A DNA stretch of 38,601 nt. Origin: Rhizaria sp. SCN 62-66 (Eukaryota; Rhizaria, unplaced). The notes below the pieces were generated by a model. That model made no database searches, had not been told where the DNA came from, and saw only the letters and a program-made list of their open reading frames with translations. The translations under genes and the position numbers were made by a program. Positions 18,229 to 29,100 of this stretch are shown here, piece by piece (within the stretch, counting starts at the first letter, position 1; every line of letters begins with the position of its first letter). The stretch is taken from NCBI GenBank assembly GCA_001724265.1, contig MEDY01000333.1, forward strand, positions 1 through 38,601, read 5' to 3'.

Positions 18229-21200
18229 ATGAGTGACGCAGGCGACGACGAGCAGTACAACGCCGCGGCCGCGGCGGCGGGGAGCCGTCCTGGCTCTGCC
18301 TCTGTCCAGAGGAGCCAAGCCGGCAGCAACTCCAACGCCGACAACGCCGCGGCCAACGACGACGCCGGCTTCGACGCTGAAGACAACGACGACAACAACG
18401 CCGACGCCGCTGCCGCCCCCGCGGCTGACTCGGAGTTCGACGCTGAGCCTGAGGCTGCCAACGACGCTGCTGATGTGGAACAGGAGGAGGCTCCTGCCGC
18501 AGCCGGCGGCGAGGCCGTCGTGCCTGAGCCCGGCTTCGACGCCGAGGACGACGACGACGCCGCCGTCGCTGCGGACGACCACGACGATGACGATGGCGCC
18601 GCCGCTGCCGAATCCGCTGCCCCCGCTGACAACAACAACGACGACGAAGGCTTCGACGCTGAAGATGACGACAACGATCACGCTGCCGCCGCTGCGGGCA
18701 GCAAGCCCGGCTCCGCCGCTGGCTCGCGCCCCCGCACCGCCGCCTCGCAGGCCGCGTCCCGCCCCGGCACCAGCAACAAGGCCTCCCACGCCGACGCCGG
18801 CGGTGACGGTGACCATGAGCCCGCGCAGGAGGAAGAGGAGGAAGACGACGGCATTGACCCCGCGGCGTCGCGCTCGATCCAGGACCCGAACTACGTGCCC
18901 GTGGCGTTCAACGACGACGAGGACGACCTGATGCTCTTCGGAATCCCCGCGCTGCCCGAGGACACGCTGGACCAGCTGCAGCACGTGACGCGCGAGGTCG
19001 CTGCGGCCGAGCTGCCCGACCGCCTCGCGCAGCTGCGCATGGAGCTCGAGGACCAGACGATCATGGTCGGCACGGTCTCGCTCGACGACGTGAAGCTTGA
19101 GGAGGCGTCGCTGGAGAAGGACCGCATCGCGAGCGTGCAGGCCGACCTCGCGCGGCACCAGAAGCGTGAGCAGGACCTCCTCGCGCGCGAGCTCGACGCG
19201 CGCAAGCGGCTTAACGCCGAGCGCCAGACGTCAGTGCTGGAAGACCGCGAGGAGGCGATGGCTGTGATCGCGCGCTCGATGATCTCGACGCGCGAGCAGC
19301 AGACGGCGTTCCGCAAGGCCGAGGAGCGGCTCAAGGCCGTACTGCGCGACGAGCAAGCCACCGTTGACGTAGAGTTCGGCAACCTGGGCGAGGACACGAG
19401 CGGCGTCAAGGGCCGCCGCTACGCCGTCAACTGGGACAACGCGCCGCGCCTCGTGTGCGTCAAGAACATGGTGCTGCGCGCCGTCAAGAACAAGCTTCTC
19501 CCGGGCCGCTATGTGATGCTCGTGACGCTGTTCGACCGGCTGGGCGGCGTGCCGCTCAAGTGGTCCAAGCTCAAGGACTTCAACTACTTCCACCGCACGC
19601 GCAACCCGGTGCGGCACAACGGCCGCTTTCACGACATCGAGATCAGCTTCAAGCAGCGCATCAACAAGGTGTTCCTCGCGTGCCCGAGCAAGAACGACAC
19701 GACGCCGTCGATGTGTTTCGTGTTTGAGCTCTTCCAGATCCGCAACTCTGGCCTCAGCAAGACCGACAAGGTTGTCGCTTGGGGCGCGTTTCCGCTTGCG
19801 GACCCCACATTTGACGTCATCAAGGGCTACTTCAAGGTGCCGCTGCTGCGCGGCGAAATGGACCCGTCGATCGACCGGTACGAGGAACTGGAGCACCGCA
19901 TGGCGTCCAACGTCGACAACTGGCTGTGCAACCTCTACTTCACTGTGGAACACTGGCCGCGGTACATGAACGGCCGCCGCGAGTACGACGTCGAGCTCAA
20001 GTTCACGCACGACCTCTTGCGTCTGCCCGAGCACACCGCGGCGGGCCCGACCAAGATGGCGCTGCTGGGCGACGACGACGACGAGCTGCTCGACGACGAC
20101 GACGAGGCCTCGGGAGGCTGGAAGGGCCTCTGGGGCAACACGCAGGCCGGCGCCGCCGCCAACGCCGCGCTCCACGGCCCCGCCAACCGCGGTAACAACG
20201 CCGCCGCGGCCGATAACGGCATCGACAGCATCATCCGCGGCCTCAACAGCAACGGCAGCGGCGGCAACTCGGCCACTGAGTCCCTCCGCAGCCCCTACGG
20301 CGGCGCTGGCAGCGACGGCAGCGGCGGCGCGGGCTCCGGCGCCGTCTTCGGCGGCGTCGGCGCGGGCGACCCGGGCAAGAACCGCAACTTCGACGTCATG
20401 ATGTCGCTCGACAAGCTCCGCGCCCCCGAAGACGACGCCGCCAGCCCGACCAACGGCGCTGGCGCGGGCAACGCGGCGGACAAGGACGGCGCCGTGAGCA
20501 CGCTGCTGGGCGATGATGGCATGGTCAAGGGCCGCACGGCGGACGAGTTCCTCGCGAAGCTCTCCAAGTCGGTCAAGCCCGCCGTGCACTCGGTCAAGAC
20601 GCGCCGCCGTGCAGCGCCCATGGACATCTTCCAGGTACGTCCTCGCATCGGCTATCACTAAATTGCCTATTTGACAGCATGTATCGCACCATTAAAGACT
20701 CAACTCTATTATGTCACCGTCACTTTTATATCAATGCTCACGTACACCTTGCTTTTTGTACTCTCTTTGCTTAAAAAACTCCCCAGGACTTGGACGCCGA
20801 GGAGGAGGCCGAGGCGGACCTGATGAAGAAGAAGCGCGACGAGGAGCGGCTGGCCGAGACGCGCCGACAGACGCGCCTGCTGCAGAAGTACCGCTACTCG
20901 ATCGCGGACCCGCACACAGACGTGCAGACGGACCCCATGGCGGAGAAGCTGCGCTACCTGCGCGGCGAGCTTAAGGCTGACGTGGGCTGCCACCGTTTCG
21001 GCTCGTTCGAGTTCTGGTCGTTCGCGCTCATCTTCTTCATGATGCTGTGGCTGCGCATCTACACGCATTACTTGGCGCAGTACCTCTTCGTCGAGGGCAA
21101 CGACGTCGTCGTTACATCGTTCGACATCAAGGCCTACATGTGCATCACGCGCTACAACGAGGCAACCGCAGACCTGGCCGTGCAGATAGGCGCCTCCATC

Positions 21201-22175
21201 ATAGGCACAGTCGCCAACGCGGCCATTTTCCTCATTCTGATGCTCTTCGCGTGGATGGTGCAGCTCGGCACGCGCGTGTTCCCAGACACCTTCTCGCGCA
21301 TCCTGCTCTCGTGGGGCATCGTCACGATGCTCGACCCGCTGCTCATCCTGCTCGTCGACCTCTGCTCAGAGAACTGGGCCCACGGCGACGCATTCAAGCT
21401 CTACCACTACTACCTACGCACCGAGGGCAACGGTGTGCCGGGCGTGCTGCTCACCATCGCCATCTTCCTCTTCGCCATGGTCGTCTGCATGTTCTTGCTC
21501 TACCAATACCTGCTCTTCCTGCACGCCAACGGCCGCATCCTCGACCTCTACTCGCGTATCCACGGCGACGACGGGAACTTTTTCATCCCGCAGGACTTCG
21601 AGCTGTCGCTGCGCACGCTGCGGTGGATCATCACCAAGGAGCGCCGCTCCGCCACGGGCGCGCTGCACACCAAGAGCAAGATCTCGGTCACGTCCTACAC
21701 CGTGCGCGACCACCTGGACCCCACCTTCAAGGCGACGACGATGCACCTGGCCATCTTCAAGCAGCCCTTCAACGGCGAGGAGCAGCTCTACCGGCACTTC
21801 GTGCGCCAGCCCGACGGCGCGATCCTCGAGGTCTTCGACAACGTCGAGGCCGTCGGTATGGACGAGTACAAGAAGCTCGAGGAGCGCTTCGCGCAGAAGA
21901 ACGCAGGCGACGCGGGCGCGGAGCACAGTGCCAGCCACCCGGGCGGCGTAGTGCGCCGCGGCGGCCAGAACGGCGCCGGCACGCCGCTCCACGCGCCCAG
22001 CGCCGCGGGCGGAAGTAATCCTTTCGGCGAGGCCAACAAGGGCAAGTTCGGCTCCGCGGCGAGCCAGATGAAGAACAACGCGACGCAGCTGGGCAACGAG
22101 ATGCAGAACGGCGGCAACGTCGGCGCGAGCGGCCGTGGCGGCAGGCTCCAGTCCCTCTCCGAGCAGGGCTATTGA
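18229..22175 (+). CDS. Acidic, coiled-coil, possibly C2-containing four-pass membrane protein, unknown
   Basis: There are two exons, 18229-20634 and 20787-22175 (GTACGT donor, CCCCAG acceptor, phase 0), giving 1264 residues with a TGA stop. I do not recognise a named family. Order: an Ala/Asp-rich N-terminus with repeated (G)FDAEDDD units (to about 205); a heptad-like helical region of about 130 residues (about 240-375); a globular beta-rich block, NWDNAPRLVCVKNMVLRAVK onward (about 400-600), that could be a C2-like domain because it includes a GRYVMLVTLFDRLGG strand pair; and low-complexity Gly/Asn/Ser. Exon 2 follows with a basic RETRRQTRLLQKYRYS-like helix and four hydrophobic segments (FALIFFMMLWL; GTVANAAIFLILMLFAWMV; ILLSWGIVTMLDPLLILLV; VLLTIAIFLFAMVVCMFLLYQ). 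It ends with a soluble charged domain. The globular parts have a non-repetitive, conserved look. A role at a ciliary or internal membrane would fit, but that is a guess. Confidence 0.85.
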
Positions 22176-22795
22176 GCGCGCGGATGCAGTGCAGTTGTGT
22201 CGTACTCGTGTGATGTAACACGTGCTGTGCTGCTGGACTGGTGAACAAGTGAGTGATCTTTCTTGTTTGACATGACTTCTTTAGTTTAGTTTCGTTTAGT
22301 TTAGTGTTGTTCCGATTTTGTGCTGTGTGTAGTGTGCTTCCCCACTGCCAGGGTCAGTGAGGCCAATAATAAGGCTGGCCTCGCTTGTTTTGCTTTGATT
22401 TTGTTTTGTTTTCTTCTCTGTGTTTTGAGTCGCAGCTCAGCCCATATGCATGGTGTGTTCTGCTTTGTTGCAGTTGCCGCCGTGATGCTGTTATGTTGTG
22501 GCTGCTACGCAGTTTAACCTGACCTGGCTGGCAGGCTGATAACCTTCGCTTCAGTTTCATTTAAAAAAAATCATAGATACATAATAATCTTAAACCACTT
22601 GACCTAGTATATTTCCGAACAATTGCGACCACCTAGATGGCTTAATGGCAGTTACTGGTAAGTCTCTCCTCGTCAGAGGTTCGTAAAAATATCGCCGACG
22701 AATCGCTTTTGGGACTGGCACCACGCTGGGTCATCGGAGTTAAGTCGTGGTTGATCTGTTTCGCTTTTTCTTAGGAAAAACCTTCGTTGAAACCC
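22176..22795. promoter_or_regulatory. Spacer and 5' leader of the small thioredoxin gene
   Basis: The first 350 nt are T/G-rich spacer with no gene. A likely leader intron spans 22658-22774 (GTAAGT donor, TTTTTCTTAG acceptor) and ends 21 nt before the thioredoxin ATG. I see no reading frame or tRNA in this spacer. A vaguely tRNA-like stretch at 22624-22700 does not fold. Confidence 0.45.
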
Positions 22796-23259
22796 ATGTC
22801 TGTCAACCTCATCTCTTCTGCCGACGTACGTAGATCACTCCCACAATTGCACACATCCATCAACGAACATTACTCTCCTCAAATGCATCTTGATCTCGCG
22901 CCGAGTCCTGAACCACTTTGCATCTCACGCCGCCTCCTCCGTCGTTGCTGTTCGTCGCTTTGCCCCTTCCACAGGACTTCAAGACCGCTACCGCGGACAA
23001 GTCCCTTTCCGTCGTTGACTTCTACGCGACTTGGTGCGGCCCCTGCAAGGCTGTCGCGCCCAAGCTCGCCGCGCTCGCCGCCGAGACCACTTCCGTTAAG
23101 TTCTACAAGATGGACGTCGACGAGGTCGAGGACGTCGCCGAGGCCGAGGGCGTCAACGCGCTCCCCACCTTCAAGCTCTACAAGGACGGCAAGTGCGTCG
23201 CCACCTCGCAGGGTGCCAACATTGAGGCCATCAAGGCCAACATTGCCAAGTTCGCGTAA
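22796..23259 (+). CDS. TRX: Thioredoxin (classical, single domain)
   Basis: This is a small dithiol-disulfide oxidoreductase, kept reduced by thioredoxin reductase. Exons 22796-22825 and 22975-23259 (GTACGT...CCACAG, phase 0) encode 104 residues with a TAA stop, the usual family length. The sequence shows VVDFYATWCGPCK (active Cys near residues 31 and 34), the KMDVDEVEDVA helix-strand, cis-Pro in NALPTFKLYKDGK and the final GANIEAIKANIAKFA helix. There is no signal or transit peptide, so it is probably cytosolic. Its first intron is at the same place as that of the three-domain protein (after the tenth codon, MSVxxISS...), so the two genes are probably paralogues. It converges on the SPAG1-like gene. 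Confidence 0.96.
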
Positions 23260-23936
23260 ATTTCCTCACAACGATGTGCCACTGCCTTGCTCCGTTATGA
23301 TAGCGTAAACCCTCACTCTTGGAATGCAACACGTGATAATCCAATACAAAGATACATATTTTACTCAGTCATATATCCTTATGCTCTTCTGTGATGATCT
23401 CTATGACTTTATTTGCATTTTACTCCGTGCATAATCTTGTGGTGATGGTTTGAATCTGACACGAAATTCATGCGTTTGTCTTCACACCCATGTCATATCT
23501 TGCATATTATTAGCCTTGACTCAGGAGAATTATGTTGATTACTCTAAACTACTTAGTATTTTGTCATATCAAATGAGTATGTGTGCATAATGCGATCGCT
23601 TTCATTTGGCGCAGTTTCCTCCTTGTGAACCCCGCGCATTGCGCCGACCATAAAGCGATGAGTATCGTTATCACTTGTGCATTGACAATTGAAGCTAGTG
23701 TAAATAAACTCTGTTTTATGTATTAGGGCCTTTTTATCGCGCAAACAGCGCATATAAACGACATATGCGCCGATCTCTTATGTCACCACAGACGCATATT
23801 TCAAACGGCAGTTACTTGCGACGCGTTGTTTGGTGCAAATAATATACTTTCTGACAGAATCGCATGGTTATGACGTAGATTGTGTTATTTTCTTTGAAGT
23901 TAGTGAGTGGCTCTTGTTAGAGTACTAAGTCTCAAT
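23260..23936. other. Convergent AT-rich 3' spacer
   Basis: This is 677 nt of AT-rich sequence between the converging thioredoxin and SPAG1-like genes. A minus-strand frame of 66 codons (23553-23753) has no recognisable features and codon composition unlike the genes. Nothing else was found. The poly(A) sites of both genes should lie here. Confidence 0.5.
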
Positions 23937-25499
23937 TCATTTCTTGATGGTGATAGGAACAAACTCATCCTCCTCCTCCTCTTCCTCTTCGTTGTCATCA
24001 TCGTCGTCGTCATCATCGTCGACAACCTGCAGCTTCCTACCAGCACCAGCACCAGCGCCAGCGCCAGCGCTCGCACTGGGCGCTGCCTTCGCGCTCGCCG
24101 CAGCCGCCCTCGTGTTCGGGTTCGCACTGTTCGTGTTTGTGTTACTGTGGCTGTCAGTGCGGCGAACCACAACGACCTCGTCGTCGTCGTCATCATCATC
24201 ATTGTTGTCGTCGTTGTCGGCGTCGCTCTCGGTCTCGCTGGCCTCCTCGATCGTGACGCCGCCGATGTTCACGGGCGCGCTGTTCTTCGGCTTCGTCTTA
24301 CGCGGCTTAGCTTCCTTCACAATCACGGCCGGCTTAACTTCCTTCACAGGCGCCGCAGCAGCACTCGCGCTCTCATCATCATCGTCGTCGCCGTCATCAT
24401 CGCCCCTCTTGTCTTTCTTGCCCCTGCTGGCCTCATCCTCGACCACGGGCGGCATCACCGTCCCGACGAAGGCCTCGACAGCCGCGGCAGACAGCGGAAG
24501 CCTCGGAACCCAACCGCCCGCCGCGGCGGCGCCCTGTTGGCCCGCGGCCAGCTCCTTGCGGTACTGGTCCGTGCCGAAGCTGTCGCTCTCGTCCCAAGCC
24601 GCCACCGCGGCCGCCAGCTTCGACTCGAGCCGCTTCACGTCAGCCGCGGTCGCCGCAGCATTCGCAGTCGCACTCACCGTAGCGCTCACAATGGCGCTCG
24701 CAGCCGCGCTCGCAGTCGCGCCTGCGTTAGTACCGGCGGCAGACTGGGACGGGGACTGGGACTCGGGGTTGTTCAGGCTGTCGTTGGTGAGCGCAAGCGC
24801 GACGTGGTAGGCCGCCACGGCGTCCCTGTGCTGCTTCATGCCGGCCCGCGCGGCGGCGAGCCGCTCCCAGCCGCGCGGCCACTGCGGCTCGGTCCGCACG
24901 GCCGCCGCGGCGTCGCGCTCGGCGCGGCCCCACAGGCTCAGCCGCAGCAGCGCGGCCGCGCGGTTCGCCCAGAGCTCGGCGCGCGGGCGCGGTGGCGGCG
25001 CCAGGGCCAGCGCGGCGGTGTAATGGGCCAGAGCACGCTGGTACTCGCCGCAGCGGAAGCTGTCGTTGCCGAGCGACTTGGCGCGCTGCGACGCCGCGTG
25101 CTTCCCGCTCGTACTGCTGACAGTTTTGTCAGTCGCCGCGGCGGAGCTCGCGCTGCTGTCTTTGCTAAGCGACGAGTCAAGCGCCTTGATCTCCTTGGTC
25201 CAGGAGAAGAGGTCGTCGAGCGCGGCCGCGACCTCGCGGCTCGACGCGGCGCCCGGCAGCGCGCGGCCCGCGCGGTCGGGGTCCAGCTCGGCGAGCTTCG
25301 CGAGCGCGGCGCGGTGCAGATCGGGGTAGCTCGTCGCCTCGGGCTCGAGCAGGCGCACGGCGTGGCGCATCTTGCGCGCGTCGGTGCAGCTCGCCACCCA
25401 GTCGAAGTCGAGCTCGTGCAACGCCACGTCGGCGTACTGCTTCGAAACTGTGGGCAGCGCGGAGGTGGGGTCCTCCAGCATCGAGGCAAACGAGTCCAT
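23937..25499 (-). CDS. SPAG1: SPAG1-like TPR co-chaperone (axonemal dynein assembly factor family)
   Basis: This is a single-exon frame of 520 residues (ATG 25499, TGA 23937). The first 95 residues carry the SPAG1-type module (LHELDFDWVASCTDARKMRHAVRLL, then SYPDLHRAALAKLAELDP and WTKEIKALDSSL). The order and spacing match the N-terminus of SPAG1, a cytoplasmic factor that helps preassemble axonemal dyneins. A TPR domain follows (about 134-235) with the carboxylate-clamp pattern (KSLGN, NRAAALL, RGWERLAAAR), which binds the C-terminal EEVD peptides of Hsp70/Hsp90. The rest is low complexity: an Ala-rich section, a basic KPRKTKPKN stretch and two acidic runs ending in nearly pure Asp/Glu. It is shorter than animal SPAG1, having one TPR block rather than three. 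Other TPR co-chaperones are possible, but the N-terminal module argues for SPAG1. Confidence 0.82.
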   Translation of the reverse strand: MDSFASMLEDPTSALPTVSKQYADVALHELDFDWVASCTDARKMRHAVRLLEPEATSYPDLHRAALAKLAELDPDRAGRALPGAASSREVAAALDDLFSWTKEIKALDSSLSKDSSASSAAATDKTVSSTSGKHAASQRAKSLGNDSFRCGEYQRALAHYTAALALAPPPRPRAELWANRAAALLRLSLWGRAERDAAAAVRTEPQWPRGWERLAAARAGMKQHRDAVAAYHVALALTNDSLNNPESQSPSQSAAGTNAGATASAAASAIVSATVSATANAAATAADVKRLESKLAAAVAAWDESDSFGTDQYRKELAAGQQGAAAAGGWVPRLPLSAAAVEAFVGTVMPPVVEDEASRGKKDKRGDDDGDDDDDESASAAAAPVKEVKPAVIVKEAKPRKTKPKNSAPVNIGGVTIEEASETESDADNDDNNDDDDDDDEVVVVRRTDSHSNTNTNSANPNTRAAAASAKAAPSASAGAGAGAGAGRKLQVVDDDDDDDDDNEEEEEEEDEFVPITIKK

Positions 25500-26143
25500 C
25501 GGGGTGAGAGCGGGGTGGGCGGGGGGGAAGAGTGGGCTTGTGTGGGGCGTGAAGCGACGTGAGGTTCGGGAAGGAAAGAGAAAACCTGCAACAAAACAAT
25601 AAAGATAAGGGTTTGGGAAGATTTTGTGAAGATATAGTCGGTTATGTAATATTTTTCATTCGATAATCCGTGATATGACTTGTCAGACTCAAGGTGTGAT
25701 GAGATATACATGGATAAAGAGAGATTGTGGGAGCCGTTATCGCGAAGCGACAGTTCAAACAACGTCGAGGTAGAACACGAAACAGACAACCTATCTAAGA
25801 TGAATAATTAGGGGATCAATATCTAAATGCTCACGTTAATATTAAAATTCACTGTTAACGCTATGTTTGACGATCATGTGCGGTAGCATTTGAAATCTCC
25901 CAAGTACCTCTCGACCAATCTCTGGTCTCGACCGGACTGACTGTGAGCATCATGGTGTAAGCGCGACTGAGAAATCAAGATCTAACAGGCATTGAAGCAA
26001 TAATAAAGATATAATCATATACCCTGCAAGCTATATATACGTGTATTACTCGTGTTTTGTTATTGGTAAGTATGATTATAGACTGGAAAATCGTATGTTT
26101 TGTCGTACGCCATGTTCAAGTTACGCATTCCACACAGTCAATG
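25500..26143. promoter_or_regulatory. Spacer: SPAG1-like promoter and kinase 3' flank
   Basis: Both flanking genes are on the minus strand. The 644 nt therefore hold the 5' region of the SPAG1-like gene and the 3' end of the giant kinase gene. The sequence is AT-rich from 25600 to 25860. I find no gene, tRNA or copy of the shared 13-mer, only a weak relative near 25935. Confidence 0.45.
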
Positions 26144-29100
26144 TTACCTGCGCACACCGTTCAGAGCGAGTGGGAATTGCATCAGCCACCCAGTCACAAT
26201 ATCCCCAACGCCCCTTGCCTTATCAGCCTTGATCCGGTCAAGACTCGCCGTAACCTTGCTCGCAAACACCTCAAGGAGCTCGGCGCTCTCACGCTTGCTG
26301 CAACCGACACCGACGCAGTTGCTGTCATCGGCATCGCCAGCTTCATCACGGTCCCGCGTCGGCTGCACATTAGCGCTACGCGCCTTGACTTCCGCCATAA
26401 CGTGCGCCACGCGCGCCACGGCGGCCAACGCCGCCTGTGCGAGTGCGAACACAGTCTCCAGCTGCTACTCCTGCAACGCGCGCTCCAGCTGCCTTTGCGC
26501 ACGCATCTTAAACAACGCCTGCGCCTGCCGCTGCGGTGCGCTCTGTGCAACAACGCCTGCGTTAGCGTGACCGCGGCGGCGCGCGGACATCGGCGCTGTC
26601 TCGGCGACTGATGCAGTGACGGCGGCTGCCTCCGCAGCGGTCGCGCGCGCAGCCACCGTGGCGACTGAGACTGCGGTGTCTGTCAGTCGGGTGACCGTGA
26701 GCGCAACGGCGGCGGCGAGGGCGTCAGGCGCGCACACGAAGCCGCCAACTACGCCGGTGTTGAAAGGCGCGGCTCCGTTCTTGTTGATGTCGCTGTGATT
26801 GTTGATACCGCTGTGACTACGGATATCGCTGTGGCCGCGGCTATCGCTGCTTGGGATGTCAGGGGTCGCGGCAGCAATTGCGGCCGACGTGTTTAAGTCG
26901 AAATAGCCACTTGCGTTGACTTCAATGCTGAAACTGCTGCGGATAGACTTTAGACTATGAAGAGACGTGCAAGCGTTGTTGTTGTGATAAAACAGCGCGA
27001 CTGCAGCTAGCCCGGTCTTGATCATATCAGTGACTGTAACTGCGGGTGACAGTTGCGGCGCGGAAGCAACTGAGAACACATTTTGTCCACAAGCAACCTC
27101 CGGACTATACACAGACACCGTGGTGCAAGGAGCCGTAAGCAGCCCCTTTACCTGCTGACTCAGCAGCTCGAACACGCGTTGACTGTGTGCAGCCACAGAC
27201 TGCGAGCACGAGCTACTCCTTGAGTGGCTTGACTGCTGCGTGAAGATTGGGTCAAAGGGCTGCTTGCCGCCAGTAACTGAGAGCAAGGATTGTACTATGT
27301 CACTTGACACAGCGCTAATAGCGGTCATACATGTGCTAACACCATGATCGCGTTGCTGTTTGGGCTGTTGCTGTTGCTCGGGGCGTTGCTGTAAAAGAGC
27401 AAGACATAAGTCAAGTAACGATGGGACTGTACTGTCGCTTTGGGCGCTAACGTGGCCGCCAACACATGCATGAACAATGCGCACAGCCTCCGTTGTAGAC
27501 GTTCTTTCCAGTGTGCAGCTCTTGTTCTGAGTGATCGGGATAGTGTCGCCAGCGGTGAGAGAAACAGAGGATAGAGCCCAGAGCGGCAGAGCGAGTAGCT
27601 TTGATTTCGCGTTTGCAGCAGCAACTGCGGCAGCAGCAGTCGACGCCACGGCGTGAATATCTACTGTGCTTGTGTTAACATTGTTGGTGAGGTTATTGAA
27701 GTGCTTGTCGTTATAGGCCGTTACCGTCTTCGTTCTTGTTACGTTGCGTGGGTCAGTATCAACCACAACAATGCGAGGAGTTTGGGCTACATGGGCGTTT
27801 GCTGCTATCTGTACTCCTGCTGTCAACGCCGTCAGTGTTGCTGGGACAGTAAACCTGTGTGCTTGAAAAAGTGACTGCGAAAGCAACGCGCGAAGAAGAA
27901 TCACTGTGCCCAGCACACAGCTCTCAGAATAAGCTGATTGTAATCCCTTTTGCATTGCTAGCGTAGCATTTGCTTTTTCCGATAGCAGAATGCATGAGCG
28001 CGCAAGAGTGGCTGTAAGCACGTGTGGGAGCGCTAACAGAGACCAGGATAAGGCTGGTTTGACCTCCATAACGACACTGACTGCGCGGCCAGGGACAGCA
28101 GAAGCACTTTTATTATCATTAGCATTGCTGCCAGAAGAGCTAGTACTGTTGCTCCCACTGCTAATGCCGTTGATAAAACGGTTATGACCGGGTAAGTGCC
28201 TATTCTGCTGCTGCTGTGCGCCGTGCTTTTGTTGTTGATGCTGCTGCTTTTGTCGTAGCTGTTGCTTCTTGAGCACAACAGAAACCTTTGCGTTGAGCGT
28301 CATCTCTTGCTTAAGCAGCAATGCCAGTACTGAAGCTGCAAGGCTAGCATCGCCAAAATTAGGTTGCGGCTCAACGTGCGACGACAATCGCCTCAGCTGA
28401 ATCTTCTGAAACAGAGCAGTAGCTGTTGGCACGGCTGCTGGTACTGTCCCAGTTGCAGCAGCAGCGGCTGCTGCTGTCATAACAACGCTAATGCAAATAC
28501 ACTGCAAGCATGAGCACGCCGCAACACCGCGCGTGCTACTGCTAAAGCTGGAGCTGTTGTTTGCACTCAAGTGGCTATTTATATGAGCATGCACACTGGT
28601 GGTGGTGTTCTTGCTCTCTTCGTTAGTGTCGGTACTATCGGCAAATACTGCGTGTGCGCACACGTCCTTGCTCACTGTCACTCCGCTAAAAGGCTGATTG
28701 CCCCTTAAGCAGCCCTTGTAGTTGACTGCAGCAGGGAACTTGCACCCGATGCACTTACACTCATCAGACGCACTGAGATTGGCGTTGGCGTGCGCAACTG
28801 CAACTGTGCCTGCAGTAACAGCAGCACTCAACGCGCTTACTGCCAATATTAGTGGCGCTGTTAATGGGCTTAATGCAGCTGAGTTTGTGCCAACACGGCC
28901 AAAACTAGGTCGCAAGTTTTGCTGCGGATGTGAAGGAAAAGTCTTGATGAGTTTAAGGCGAAACTGAAGATACTCGACGTCATGAGCAGCTAAGCTAGCC
29001 CTAACACCACACACAGCACAAGTGCATCTGCGGTCCCCTTCAGCGCGGCCGCTGGCGTCGTTGACCTTTACACTCACGCTTGCACTCACGCTCACACGCA

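Noticed and set aside
22624-22700. tRNA-like stretch (TGGCTTAATGGCAG, later GAGGTTCG)
   Set aside because: The acceptor and anticodon stems do not pair and the T-loop lacks TTCGA. A GTAAGT donor in the middle fits better with a leader intron of the thioredoxin gene.
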